A DNA stretch of 64,000 nucleotides. Source: Notolepis coatsorum (taxonomy: Eukaryota > Chordata > Actinopteri > Aulopiformes > Paralepididae). Each line of letters opens with the position of its first letter. Position 1 is the first letter of the stretch. Shown piece after piece: positions 51,745 to 63,339 of this stretch. The stretch lies in the NCBI GenBank assembly GCA_963971535.1, contig OZ020593.1:14475904-14539903 (forward strand), read 5' to 3'. Both the position numbers and the translations under genes were made by a program. The notes beneath the pieces are model-generated. The model made no database searches and was not told the DNA's origin. It saw only the letters and a program-made list of their open reading frames with translations.

Positions 51745-53085
51745 ATTAGAGGAGATTGATGGGACAAGAGACTGAATGTCAATCAGGCTCATGCTAAATC
51801 ATATTGCATTATCGCCTTTACCGGCAATTAATTACTCATTGTAACCCCCATGAAGGGCATGTTGTGGAAAAAATGCGTTGGTTTGAATATTATGAATAAA
51901 GAGAGCATTGTTTTTAAAACATCCATTGGCCTCCGAAGAGTTGCTGAATGTTTCTCCCTTGGTAGTTTTATCCAGCTCCTTGGTTTGAAGGACGAAGTTG
52001 TGACAGATCTTTTGTTTCTCTGGCAATTAATTACCACACGGCTTGTCCGACCATGATGGAAATGTGTTGTTCCTATTCCTTCTAGTCCATTCACTTGATT
52101 AACGTTGCATTTCCTGACCTGGGTGGCATCTAGAGACATCAGTTTTTAAGAGGTGTATAAAGAAGGTTAGGTTAGTATGCCCTTTGCCATCTTATTATAG
52201 ATTTTAATTACAGAAATCTATTACAATCTTTTTTCTCTTTATTTCTCATAGATTCTAACGAATGAATCTTTCAATTGGAGGAAACCTGCAGAGTGTTTGT
52301 GTGTGTGTCTGCATTTGTGTGTGTGTGTGTATCCTACGCAGTATTTATTCAGATAAGTGATTCAGAGAGACGACACAACATGATTCCACCACTTACATTT
52401 GACACAGCGCCATTATCTCAAAAGGCTTGAATGACACCTTCTAAAAGACGAGCCTCCTCGATAGCCCAGACCTTCTCATTTTGTCGAGTACTACTACTGT
52501 TGGTTAATGAGATCAACAGGCAGCGACATGTCATGACATGAGCGCAGAACGCTCTCTCTCCGCCCACGCATCCCCGTCCTATTCATGTGTAAAGGCTTAC
52601 AGAGACGGGGGGTTCATCATCGACAGTTTTGACATTTGTAATGACAAAGAAAACACAGTGAATTGGCTTTGGGATTTGTCCATTGTGTGGCGGCTTTAAG
52701 CATTATAGCTTAATGATTTACTTTACATAAGATTATACTTTGATACTGTGTTTTTTATTTGGTTGCCTCCAAATGATATGCATGTTTCTATCCCACGCCT
52801 GGACTTGAGTCACAACGATTCAACTGCTCTTCCTTTGGCATCTCTCAGAGTTATTCATAAATGATCGGCTTATGCGTCATGCGATACACACAGGACAATG
52901 GAGGACCATTGAAGATGTAGCCTAGTTGTAGCTCATTTAGTAGCCCATTATTTAGCAACTATTTAAATTCGACGTATAGACAGACCCACATGTCCAGCAG
53001 GGCAGCATCTGAGTACATAAACAGGGTGCTTTTCCCAGCCTTTAGATACATTCAGGAGGCACGGGAGTCGTGGTTGCTTGCCATA
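51745..53085. other. Low-repeat stretch, no gene named
   Basis: About 1.3 kb without recognised transposons apart from a short gtgtgtgtgt run at 52,315. It may be an intron of the gene to which the candidate exon at 51579-51719 belongs. Confidence 0.4.
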
Positions 53086-53086
53086 A

Positions 53087-53604
53087 GGCCTAACAAAAAA
53101 AATGTTGGTTCCTGTTGGTTGTCAGTTAAGGCCATGGGTAGGATAGGGCATTTATTAAATGTTTTCCCACGGCGACTGGGATATTATTATTTTTATTTTA
53201 TTTTTTTTTCACAACAACATGGATGCATGTTACTCTGCCAGCATGTTTAATATCCACATGTTGTTGCTTTTATACGGAATGTACATGTACTAAAGGTTAA
53301 AATACAAAGAAACTGTACTACAAAAGTACAATGTACAAAGGTACTAAGGTAGTATAAAAAATGCCACCCCTAAATACTACTCACTAAATATCCCGATGTC
53401 AGAGAGCTGTGCAAATATTGTGAAATACTTGCTTTTTATATATTCTCATTCTTGACATGGACTGCACTTTTTTACTAAGATTTAATGAAACTTTATTGTA
53501 AAAAAAAAAAAATTCCCCCACACGCTAAAAAAAATAATTTGGGTCGCACATAAATCGACAGGGTCAGTCGGCAACTGGAACCAAACAATTTTTTTTGTTA
53601 GGCC
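53087..53604. mobile_element. MITE with AGGCCTAAC ends, copy 1
   Basis: The left end ggcctaacaaaaaaaatgtt and the right end aattttttttgttaggcc are inverted repeats, followed inward by ggttcctgttggttgtcag and cggcaactggaaccaa. A related copy is at 54598-54957. The interior is T-rich and contains acatggatgcatgt. No clear target duplication. Confidence 0.75.
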
Positions 53605-53634
53605 CAATTGATTGACATCGATTGTTGTTTTGAT

Positions 53635-54412
53635 TAGGGATTCCCCCGATCAATCGGCCAGCGATCAGTATCGGCCGATAATCAGTATAAATATGAGATT
53701 GGGGAATTCCGATAATGCTTGCTACTTGCCGATCGCGAAAACCGATCGATGACTCGTGCGAAAAACATAACAGAAAGACAATGTAATGAGAGAGCGAGTG
53801 TGAGAGAGAGAGCGAGTGAGTGTGTGTGTGTGTGTGTGTGCGAGCGACGAGCGCGCGAGAGAGCGCGTGTGTCAGTGCGAGCGAGCATGAGAGTAAGTTT
53901 TACTTCTGTGTAGTCGACTCGAGGCGACGGAGCCCCGCTAACCCATACGCTACAGTGCCCCAGGTAGTTGAGACAACCAAGCTTGCAGTGTGTGAAGAAC
54001 CGCCCTACTCTGCCTCTGATTCGCAGACCCACAGGGTGCCGGTGGGGGAATGTGATTGGGCCAAAGCAGAGTCACACAGTCACATGCGTTGCAGACAGAC
54101 GCTGCTTGCAGAGAGAGCGGAGAATTTCGACTCGTTGTGTGTTGGCAGCTTGGCGCTGATAATACATATGCAAATGGTTCAAATGCGTTGAATTCAGCTC
54201 GATTCGATTTCAAACGGCAGTCTTTTTTATTATGTATAGGATAGGTTACTAATAATTAAATTATTTAATAAATATTAATTAACCCAAATCCCAGTTTTTA
54301 CAATATAACAAAACCAAAAACGATCGGTATCGGCAGTGTATCCGGCCGATATGGCTCATAGACGATCTGTGATTGGTATCGGTGGCAAAAAAACTTGATC
54401 GGGGCATCCCTA
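53635..54412. mobile_element. hAT-type element related to 39255, perfect 8-bp target duplication
   Basis: The ends are TAGGGATtcccccgatc and ...tgatcggggCATCCCTA. The flanking 8-mers gttttgat (53627-53634 and 54413-54420) are identical. Near the left end it has cgatcagtatcggccgata, and near the right end atggctcatagacgatc, as in its relatives. The middle has a short (GT)n and agcgcgcgagag sequence but no transposase. Confidence 0.95.
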
Positions 54413-54439
54413 GTTTTGATACTACTTGTAATTACTTGT

Positions 54440-54553
54440 AAACAACAATTTTTTAAATGATGACTAAAAATAAGAATCGTGTGAGAATCGTGATCTCAAT
54501 TCTTAGAGAGAAACATCGTGATTCACATTTTAGCAAGAATCGTGCAGCCCTAG
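54440..54553. mobile_element. MITE end fragment
   Basis: aagaatcgtgtgagaatcgt and aagaatcgtgcagccctagt look like the right end of a CAGCCCTA-ended hAT MITE, with no left partner. Confidence 0.45.
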
Positions 54554-54597
54554 TGCTCATAGATGTGCCCCACCACCACGCACGCAGCTATGGTCCT

Positions 54598-54957
54598 TTT
54601 AGGCATAAAAATAAAATATTGTTTGTTTCCTGTTGGTTGTCAGTTAAGGCCATGGGTAAGTAGGGAATTTATTTTATTTTACTTTTTATTTTATTCTTTC
54701 CCACGGCGACTATGGATAGGGAATTTCTTTATTTAATTAAAATGTTCACAACAACATGGATGCATGTACTCTGCCAGCATGTTTAATATCCATAATACTA
54801 AAGGTTTGACCAAGATTTTTATGAAACTTTATTGTAAAAAAAAAATATTTTTAAATGTTTTATTTTACATTTTTTAAACTCATAAAATAAATTGAGTCGC
54901 ACCTGAATCGGCAGGGTCGGTCGGCAACCGGAAACAAACCATTTTTTCTTTTAGGCC
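54598..54957. mobile_element. MITE with AGGCCTAAC ends, copy 2
   Basis: tttaggcataaaaataaaat, gtttcctgttggttgtcagt, then ggcaaccggaaacaaaccat and tttttcttttaggcc. Same order as copy 1 at 53087 with a shorter middle. Confidence 0.7.
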
Positions 54958-55320
54958 TTGGTACTGCAGTAGCTTAATGTTGTAAGTGCAACTGAATCTG
55001 TATAATGTAACACACAACCTGTGTCTCTCAATCATCTGGTTGCCAGACCGCTCCTCCTGTAGCACCTTCTGACTCACTGGCCAAAAGAGCTACATTTGAA
55101 TCAGAATTTCTCTTAGGACGGCTCAACGGTGCAGCAGTACTTAACTGTGGCATGCAGCGTGAGCAGTAACAAGTGGGACTTAGCCTTAGAAGACCTATCT
55201 CCAGGACCTCCTCTCCCCTCAACCTGCATCCAGGTCACTCAGGTCTGGCAGCCAAACCCTCCTCGCGACGCCATCCCATGCACCAGGCTGAGTGTCAACC
55301 ATGGGGCACCGTACTTTTTC
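54958..55320. other. Unassigned sequence
   Basis: Overlapping short frames on both strands, none recognised. No transposon end visible before the palindrome at 55,326. Confidence 0.35.
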
Positions 55321-55325
55321 CACAG

Positions 55326-55612
55326 AAGTTTGGATTTTTTCTTTTTTACGACTGAGGTAGGTAAATAAAATTTCTTGAGACTAAAGTACGGAAAAAAGGT
55401 ACCGTTGGGTACCGGTATCGATTCACAGGTACCGGTTCAAATGTGAAAGGTACCCATCCCTAGTGGTTAGGGATGTGTACCTTTCACATTTGAACCGGTA
55501 CCGGTACCTGTGAATTGATACCGGTACCCAACGGTACCTTTTTTCGGTACTTTAGTCTCAAGAAATTTTATTTACCTACCTCAGTCGTAAAAAAAAAAAT
55601 CCAAACTTCAAA
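55326..55612. repeat. Near-perfect palindrome, arms of about 135 bp
   Basis: The left arm (55,326-55,462) and right arm (55,468-55,606) are inverted copies separated by the five bases gtggt. Both contain tacctacctcagtcgtaa in one direction or the other, ggtaccgttgggtacc and caaatgtgaaaggtac, meeting at CCCTA-gtggt-TAGGG. They are the same end of two MITE copies facing each other. Confidence 0.9.
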
Positions 55613-55875
55613 TAACTACAATTTCGACAGTTTTCGGCTTGTCATTGCTCCGACTGCTTTGTTGTTGAATCAAGTCAAATCCTAGGTAAGCATATATTGT
55701 GCGTGTAAACGTTGACATAAAAAAAAAATAATAATAATAATAATAATAAAACTTTTTTTTTTTTTTTAACTTTTTTTTTTTTTTTTTTTTGGTTTCTCAC
55801 TTGATTCGATACTCGGTAGTACCGACGTGTTTCGGTTCGGTGCCTCAAAAGTACCGAATTCGGTACCCATCCCTA
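55468..55875. mobile_element. hAT-type MITE (TAGGGATGTGTACC type), 7 of 8 target duplication
   Basis: The ends are TAGGGATGtgtacc and ...ggtacCCATCCCTA. The flanks ctagtggt (55460-55467) and gtagtggt (55876-55883) match at seven of eight bases. Internal (aat)n and poly-T runs lie near 55,726-55,790. The left partner arm at 55,326-55,462 is a second, 5'-truncated copy. Confidence 0.8.
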
Positions 55876-55876
55876 G

Positions 55877-56034
55877 TAGTGGTGGGGGAAAAGATTTATA
55901 CGTAGTAGTATCTCGATACTTTACGTGGTGATACTGTATCGATACAGGGACGCCAAGTATCGATATTTAATTCTTTTTTTGTATAAGGAAGTTGCATTGT
56001 TCATTTCAATACCTGTAATAGTACAGTAGTCCAC

Positions 56035-56112
<78 letters not shown>

Positions 56113-56439
56113 ATTCAGTTAAGTTGGAATATGACTGTAATACAAACAGTTCAGTTTGTCAGGTGCATGCAACACAGATTACAGTGTTTACATCTGTCTG
56201 CTTGAGAAAATACCATGTTCTGCAATAAAAATTATTGAAGTGAGATGAACAGACTGAACTGTATTTTATTAGATAAAACATGTTGACAAAGTTTTACTTT
56301 GCAGTTGAAAAAAGGTAATATATCGCAATATTAATATCACAATACTCGCATATCGCAATATATTTAGTATTGCAATAAATCGTGACTCAAGTATCGTGAT
56401 AGTATCGTATCGTGAGGCCTCTGGTGATTCCCACCCCTA
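55877..56439. mobile_element. hAT-type MITE related to 44176, containing a CA array
   Basis: The left end TAGTGGTGGGggaaaag and the right end gattCCCACCCCTA are inverted repeats with one mismatch. tcgatac/gtatcga words sit near both ends. A (CA)n array lies at 56,033-56,108. Its left TIR was the target of the neighbouring MITE, which obscures its own duplication. Confidence 0.75.
56033..56108. repeat. (CA)n microsatellite
   Basis: About 36 ca units, nearly perfect. Confidence 0.97.
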
Positions 56440-56980
56440 ATTACCAGGATGGGTTATGTTCAGATTGTCTTAACGCATCAATCTTTCTCCTTCCCTCAGA
56501 TAAGCACCAGTGTTGCTGAAGGATCTCTCACCTGCCACACGCTGGGATCCAGGGGCTTGCCTCATAAATGACAAGGTAGTTGCAGTCTCGGCTTTCAGCA
56601 TTGTGCTTTCCACACACATCCAACCCTGTGTCTCCCCAACCTCTTTGCTCTTGGGGGTAAAATCCTAGGAAAACTATTTCTATGCTAGATAACCAGCCTG
56701 GGTACTGCTCGGCAATACCCCAGGGACTGGCACTGGTACCCATACTTATATCAATTATATCTCATTATAGCTTCCAGTGCTTTCTTTGTTTAAATGGTTT
56801 GCTTATTTGATTGGTTTTCTTAGGTTGTCACTTGTTGGCCAAGCTGCAACGCAGGAACTCTTCATAACATGAAGAACATGAATGTTTTTGATTTATCAAT
56901 TTGTGAAGATAAAGCGATTTATTTGATTTATTTCCACTTTGCAGCTTGGTCGTTTAGTGACAACCCATTTATTAGGATAC
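56440..56980. other. Unassigned sequence
   Basis: No coding exon is supported. A possible exon after ccttccctcag (56,500) has stops in all frames. Confidence 0.4.
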
Positions 56981-56989
56981 ATGTAAGGC

Positions 56990-57330
56990 TTGGTAACCTA
57001 CTCTGATGGGTAGGCTGTATCACTTTGGGAAGCTAATGGTAACCTACTCTGCTGGGTAGGCTGTATCAATTTGTGAAGCTAACGGTAACCTACTCTGATG
57101 GGTAGGACTATGATGTATCATCTTGTGAAGCTAACGGTAACCTACTCTGATGGGTAGGACTATGATGTATCATCTTGTGAAGCTAACGGTAACCTACTCT
57201 GATGGGTAGGACTATGATGTATCATCTTGTGAAGCTAACGGTAACCTACTCTGATGGGTAGGACTATGATGTATCATCTTGTGAAGCTAACGGTAACCTA
57301 CTCTGATGGGTAGGATGTATCACTTTGGGA
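56990..57330. repeat. 53-bp minisatellite, about 6.5 copies
   Basis: The unit is tgtgaagctaacggtaacct then actctgatgggtaggactat and gatgtatcatctt. The first two units are shorter variants (gtaggctgtatcactttggg), the middle four almost identical. Confidence 0.95.
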
Positions 57331-57584
57331 CTTAATTTGAAGTGCCTTCTGCCTTCTTGAAGTGGTCCAGCAAGGTCCAATCTGGACCTACGTATGTTCT
57401 CTGTTCTTTATTGAAAGGAAATAGGACGCTCATTTCAGTGACGCACACAGCTTGTTTGGCTGGTGTCTCATATATCTTGGCCCGCAGGAGAATAGGGTGG
57501 GGCTCTCCTGTTGTCTCTTGTCGGTTTTAGGTCATCGTTTTGCATAACCACCATGAGTATCACTATTATCCTGTTGTTCCTGGA

Positions 57585-57830
57585 GAGTAGAGGTGTGGGA
57601 TCGATTCACATAAGAATCACCATTGTATCTTCAACCGATTCAAAACCAATTCACAAAAAAAATTTAAAAATATCTTTAAGACATATTAAACTGTCTACCA
57701 CAGTCAAATGGGAAATGTTACTCAAAACAGCAAGTCTATGCATGTATTTAATAGATAAAAAAAAAAACGTTATCTAATCCCTAAGAATCTAAATCGAAGC
57801 ACGAGATTCCCAAATTGCTGCACCTTGACA
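57585..57830. mobile_element. MITE-like fragment with ATTCA/TGAAT words
   Basis: agaggtgtgggatcgattca cataagaatcac resembles the left end of a TAGGGGTGGG-type hAT MITE. atctaaatcgaagcacgaga lies near 57,787. Right end not resolved. Confidence 0.4.
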
Positions 57831-58985
57831 GGATAACCAAGATTGCCAATTCATTGTTTTCTCATCCATGACGTGTCATGCATTTCCTACCAATATGGTG
57901 CCATGCTATAAAAAACAGCTCATGGGTCACGGTTGTTATTTACTGATGATCACCTGTTATTCCATTACGATCATCTGCCGTTTGTCATACAAAGGCAGAA
58001 AGGTGAACCCAGGTGCAGAGATGACACCAACAAATGAATGGTTAGGGTTCTCTAGGGTTCTCTACGGTTCTCTGCGGCTAGTACAACAAAGACTAACCAA
58101 TTAATAAGAGAAACTAACTAGAGAACCTAAGTATACTAAAGAGGGGAGAGGGAGAGGGAGAGAGAGATGTTAGTGGCAGCCATAGCTGTAACGGTTTGCC
58201 TACCAAGATGTCTGCAATGACTCCAGACTATGACTAATACATAGTCATGATTAGGAAGAGATCTGGACTCCCACAGTTAGCCATGGACTCATGTACTGAC
58301 AGGCAGCCATACCCAGCGATAGGTGATGCCTATCGGGAACATCTGTGAGGGCCATAGGGTTGCTTTCACTTGGGTCTCTTGTCTCTGCAGCGTTCTCGTT
58401 CCAGTTAGGCCGAACCATATCATTACAAGGAGGAATGCAAACAAAAACCACAGCAATGTCTGCAGAGAGGGGTACCGTGAAATCATGTGAAAGCGTAAGG
58501 CTTTGCATCATGACAGGACTTCCTCTATGGCTGCATACTGGAAGGCAGTGGACGTTTCTCTCGAAAAACCTCACCTACATTTGGAATTATTATGAATTCT
58601 ATTGTTGAAACCCGTTGAATTTTCGATGTTGAGCGTGTCGGAACACGGAGTACCACCAGCAGAATCAACGTGGCGGCATCTGGCAACAGGTCGGTTTCAT
58701 ATTGACAAAACACAAGAACCACTTTTACCAGAGTACCAAATCTACAGCTTGTGGTGTCACACACCACACACCAGTATATTTAATTTCATTATTTAACCTC
58801 GAAAGGCGACTGAGGTTTCAAAAAGCAAGGATAACAAATCAATTACAACACGTACAACTTGATTGACAAAGGTTGGAGATCAACGTTTTAAACTCTGCAA
58901 CAGAGGGAAGAATCTCAAGCTTTATGGACTCTTGGAGTTCATTCCATGAGCTAGAGGCATCATAGTAACATGCAGATTAACCCTG
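57831..58985. other. Unassigned stretch
   Basis: Several open frames of 80-107 codons overlap on opposite strands at 58,250-58,770, but none has a recognisable domain or splice context. ggttctctagggttctctac is a small tandem repeat at 58,047. No transposon recognised. Confidence 0.35.
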
Positions 58986-58989
58986 TTCT

Positions 58990-59180
58990 GAGCAAACTGG
59001 ACCTTAATCCTTTCACTGCAGCACTACCAAACGGTTAACCTCTTCACGGCGACAATACACAGACGGTTAACCCTTTCACTGCCACACAACAGCAGGTCAC
59101 CCCTTTCACTGCCACACTACAGAAGGTTAACCCTTTACTATCACCTTCTGTAGTGTGGCAGTGAAAGGGTTAAGGACCAG
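58990..59180. repeat. Palindromic GGTTAACC minisatellite, locus 3
   Basis: Units ctttcactgcagcactacca, aacggttaacc and ccctttcactgccacacaac alternate, then invert at 59,135 (accttctgtagtgtggcagt gaaagggtt). Same family as 11,575 and 46,040. Confidence 0.9.
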
Positions 59181-59620
59181 CCAGTCACTAGAACGGGTTC
59201 CATTATAGGATCCAAAATTCCATTCCAATAATGATGTAATATAAGGAGGTAGCTTAGCCCCGTCAGAGGGGGCCAACCAACCCAGTGATGAGTGTGTGTA
59301 TCTATCATTGGTGACTGGTGACTCATCTGAACGGCTGTTCTAAGTGTACCGATGGTGAGTGGGAGACTTGACATCGTGGGCTCGGGACAACATTTAAATT
59401 TGCACGTCCCAAATGAGTTGTTATAGTAGAGCTGTGTGACAAACCACCCCCCCCCATTGTTTTTGTTTACATTTGTATTATTGGTATTTGTGTAACATCA
59501 TGGACAGGACAATTAACGGGGTGCCAGTTAAATCACTTCCATAGTACTAGTGATTTGGATTGGTGCAACCCTTTCCTTTTAAACTCACTTTTAGATGAAC
59601 TATTATATTGAAATTGAACG
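59181..59620. other. Unassigned sequence
   Basis: No feature. A C-run lies at 59,447. Confidence 0.4.
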
Positions 59621-59624
59621 GGCG

Positions 59625-60045
59625 GCTGATTGGCGCAGTGGGCAAGGCGCTCTCCTCTAACGCAGGAGACGCTGGGTTCGAGCCCAGCTCTCGCCGTTGC
59701 TACTGGCTGGCCGGTTGTTCATACTAACACAATTGGCAAGTGTTAGAGGGTGGGAAAGCCAGTGGGTGGGGATTTGTTGTGGACAGCGACTCCTACAGGT
59801 CGGTTTGGTGACGCCGGTGCGACGGAAACAGGAAGTATCGGGGGCAGCGTGAGCCTCCCACTCGTTACTCCTCGCCACTGAGAGTTCGAGCTGCTGCGGT
59901 GAAAAGATGCGACAGGCTGCCTCCTCGTGTACCGGAGGGGACACGTGATGCAAGGCTTCTGTCCTCACTACAGCCGACCTGTGGGAGGCATAGTCTAGCA
60001 ACGTTCAAGACAGGGGAGGGAAGAATTGGATACACGAAATTGGGA
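59625..60045 (+). mobile_element. tRNA-derived SINE family A (subtype 1)
   Basis: Head: ggcggctgattggcgcagtg ggcaaggcgc and gctgggttcgagcccagctc. Body: acagcgactcctacaggtcg, aaacaggaagtatcgggggc, gctgcctcctcgtgtaccgg. Nearly identical to 40526. Confidence 0.85.
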
Positions 60046-60279
60046 TCCCTTCTCATTCAGTAAAATGGTTTTACTCATTTAAATATAAGTGCACTGTGTT
60101 GCTATATGATCTAGGAAAATACAAATACCAGATTGGTACTCTGTATCGGCAGATACTCGATATGAAATGACTCTGATCATCACAGGGTCAGGGGACAGAA
60201 GAGCTTGATAGATTTACTTGATAAAGTATTATGTCACGTAGGCCAATATACTGTATATTGCTATTAATTAAAAGTGGCA

Positions 60280-60730
60280 CATGAGCCACTAGTGCAGCAG
60301 GAGATGCTGGGTTCGAGCCCAGCTCTCGGCATTGCTACCAGCTTGGCTGGTCGTTCATACTAACACAATTTGCAGTGTTAGGGGTGGGAAAGCTGGTGGG
60401 TGGGCCCTGGTCGTTGTAAACAGCGACTCCTACAGTTCGGTCGGGGCGCCTGCTCAGCGCGGAAAGGATCTAAGGGGGGGTAGTGTGATCCTTCCACACG
60501 TTACACGCTCTCAGTGAGAGTCCGCGCTGCCAGGTGAAAATAAGTTGATTGGCTACACATGTGTCGGAGGAAGCATGTGATAATAGCCTCCACTCTCCCA
60601 GACCGACCGTAGGGGGTAGGTGTGCAGCGACCAGGAAGGGGATTGGGAATTGGCATAACGACTAACATTGGGATGGGAGAAAAACGGAGGAAAAGGAGGG
60701 TGGAAAAGATAAAAAAATAAATAAAAAAAG
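60280..60730 (+). mobile_element. tRNA-derived SINE family A (subtype 2), head damaged
   Basis: gctgggttcgagcccagctc (B-box region) is kept, while the A-box region is lost or diverged (gagccactagtgcagcagga). Body ccacacgttacacgctctca and acacatgtgtcggaggaagc; end gggatgggagaaaaacggag then aaaaaataaataaaaaaag. Confidence 0.8.
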
Positions 60731-62690
60731 TGGCACATGAGCATTTATTGTTCAGATCATGCGAAAAGGAAAATCACTTTCTCCTGTGTGGAACGGCTCG
60801 ACAGCTGCACATATTGTTAATATGTATCTGATGATTTTCTCCTGACCCGACTAATTCAATCTATTCGCTAGAACATTGCAATTTTCTCATTGTAGTTTAG
60901 CAAATACTATCTTGTTTGTGTTTGGTTCTGGCCGCATCGTCACAGCGTTCCAGCTGCAGGAGCGATGAGTGGAGGACATTCACTGGCACAACATTAGAGC
61001 CAGCGAGCGACCGTGCGCGGAATGAAAGCTGTTGCTTCCAAAAACTGTCAAGCACGCCTAATCAAATAGACTAGGTCTATATGCTCTTACAGCATTATAA
61101 ATGCCCTAGTGTTTTCTCTAAGGGGAAATCATGATATATGGTTATTTTATTTTGATATCCTTAAGCTATCGCAAAGATAAATTTATTCAATGTTGACACA
61201 GTGCCGTTTTAGTAGAGACATTTCCGGAGGGTGAACGTTTGCATTGACGATTCTCTTTCAAACGCCTGTCAAAATAAATATGCATGTAAATGGTAAACGG
61301 TGCATTTTATATAGTGCTTTTATATCCAAAGCGCTTTACAATTCTGTAACCGGGTAACATAGACGGCGTATCATAATGTTTGATACGATTGTACGGTCTG
61401 CACACATTTCCTCAGTAGCTATGACACGTCTGATTTAACGGAGTGTGAGATTCCTATTATGGAAAAGGACAGGTATCATAATTGTTTTGAAGGCTAAACC
61501 ACTTTCCCCATTGGATCGTAGCCTGGTTGAGAGGATGCAGCACAGTTTCAGTTGACAGTTTCTCAATGGCCTGTACTCGAAATCATGCCTGGGACCCGTC
61601 CTCCAAGAAGGCTCTGGAAAGAGAACATGGTCATTAACAGACACTCATGTCTGGAAGTCAAATCGCAAGAAATTGAATGACATTTTTATATATATATATA
61701 ATGTATGAAGGACATATTTACTGTAACAGCTAACAGTTATAGTATCTTTTACATAGTAAAAAACGTTTGTTTAAGTTTGTGACGCCTAGTACCTGACCGC
61801 CAAGGTGTTTAAAAAATGCAGCCAAACTTTAGATTGGATTTCCTCTTGTTATTCTCTGCTCAAAGACTTGAGGTTGTTGAACTGGATTCAAATCGACATA
61901 TCTTCTTCAAATATTTTCTTAGAAATTACCGAGAGAGGGAGACTTGTGCCCCGAACTGCTGGGCTCTCGGCCGCGGGGTTCCCCTCTCACAGGCAGCGAA
62001 GGGGCCCCGTCACTCACCTGTACGTCTGAAGGAGCCTAAACGACCAGCTCGGCGATTTGTTGAGACACATGGAAGGTCACTGGAAGAAGATTGCGGTTCT
62101 CAATAAATCACCATTCCTCGCCACTGTAACTCTATTGATTAGCACTTATTGATTACCAAAAACCACTGCCGTGTAATGTCAAGCTGGAATAGTCGCCCGC
62201 AAGAGATAATTTGGTGTTGATGGAAAACCAATATCGGAAGCGGGATAAATTGCGCTTGTGTGTCCGTTTGGAAAAGACTGGAGCGTGTGTGTGTGTTTGT
62301 GAAGTAACCTCCGTCTGTACTACTGTAAGCTGCATGGTTTTGCATAAAACAGCCCAAATAGATGAGATTCCTGATGGATGACATCATTTGAGACTGTATC
62401 TAAGCACAGGCCTCTCGTTGGTTACTTCAGAGTGCATGCTAAAGTGGCCCAAATCTCTTTCTGCTCACGTGACTCGGCTCTGTTTCTTCCCCCTGTGTGA
62501 ACGGCACAAAGCACATGGAATCTAATCTTTTCAATTCTGATTTGGGCCTCTTTCATATAATGTGGTTCCTGAATCAGGGAAAAAAAGGGGATAAAGGCTT
62601 CACATCAAACTTGAGTTTTGGATGTAAATTTCGCACCCTTTTCTTCTGTAGTCAAATGGTAGAAGCGCAGTCAGTCAAATTGGAAATAAT
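60731..62690. other. Low-repeat stretch with weak exon-like signals
   Basis: Mostly single-copy looking. A 55-bp reversed SINE-B end lies at 61,290 (ggtgcattttatatagtgct). On the minus strand 62018-62079 is bounded by an acceptor (atcttcttccag) and a strong donor (tacag|gtgagt) and is open in two frames, but no protein is recognised. (ta)n at 61,688. Confidence 0.35.
61287..61345 (-). mobile_element. SINE family B 3' end fragment, minus strand
   Basis: aaatggtaaacggtgcattt, tatatccaaagcgctttaca. Confidence 0.7.
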
Positions 62691-62780
62691 TGTGATTAAA
62701 CAATTGTGAATAATTGTGATTTAAATCCAGTAATCGTGATCCGAATTGTGAGGTGTACTACCTGCTGATTCCATCCCTAG
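62690..62780. mobile_element. MITE right-end fragment
   Basis: gtgattaaacaattgtgaat, gtaatcgtgatccgaattgt and gattccatccctag look like the right end of a CCATCCCTA hAT MITE. No left end. Confidence 0.45.
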
Positions 62781-62964
62781 TCTGTTTTTTAATACAGTCC
62801 GACACTTGGTTTCATTGATCAGCTCATTGTAATGGATGGGCTTGGTTTCTGTTGGCTGATCAAAGCGTTACGCACATACCTTTAACAGCACAGTATTGGA
62901 GATAATGCTGCTTCAGTTCAAAAGGTTACGTTGCTGATTCATTGTTCTGATCAATGACACTTAT

Positions 62965-63240
62965 TAAGATAAGATATTCCTTTATTGATCCCCTTGGGGA
63001 AATGTGAGTGTCAAAGCAGGAGGGGGGAGGGGAGTTACGCATACCTGTGCTGGTGGTAATAATAGAAAGACATAAATATAGGCAATACATTTGTATCTGA
63101 ATATAAAAATATGAGAGATTAACGGTGTAAACAATGTAATTAACTGAATATAAACATATGAGAAATATAAACGGTGTAAACAAAGGTGCAGATGAGTGTC
63201 TGTATGCCATATCGGTTATATTATACGTTACAATAAATAT
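62965..63240 (-). mobile_element. LINE 3' end, family II, minus strand
   Basis: aagataagatattcctttat, tgatccccttggggaaatgt, gcaggaggggggaggggagt, gagaaatataaacggtgtaa, caaaggtgcagatgagtgtc. Confidence 0.85.
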
Positions 63241-63339
63241 AGGCCTATAAAGAATTTGAATACTGAATATATAATACTATGACTTGAGTAGTACGAGTAA
63301 AAGTAAACCGTATACACGCCTAACTGTCATGATATACGT

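Noticed and set aside
52397-52440. 44-nt minus-strand exon (KVSFKPFEIMALCQ)
   Set aside because: It has an acceptor and a gtaagt donor, but its only open frame ends in phase 2 and does not fit the phase of the candidate exon at 51719. Too short to support alone.
53682-54213. Several open frames including Arg-rich ones
   Set aside because: They lie entirely inside a hAT MITE with an 8-bp target duplication and are not conserved in its relatives.
56500-56578. Plus-strand exon after ccttccctcag
   Set aside because: All three frames contain stops before the possible donor gacaag|gtagtt.
58250-58770. Opposing open frames of 80-107 codons
   Set aside because: They overlap on opposite strands, have no domain or splice context and look like chance.
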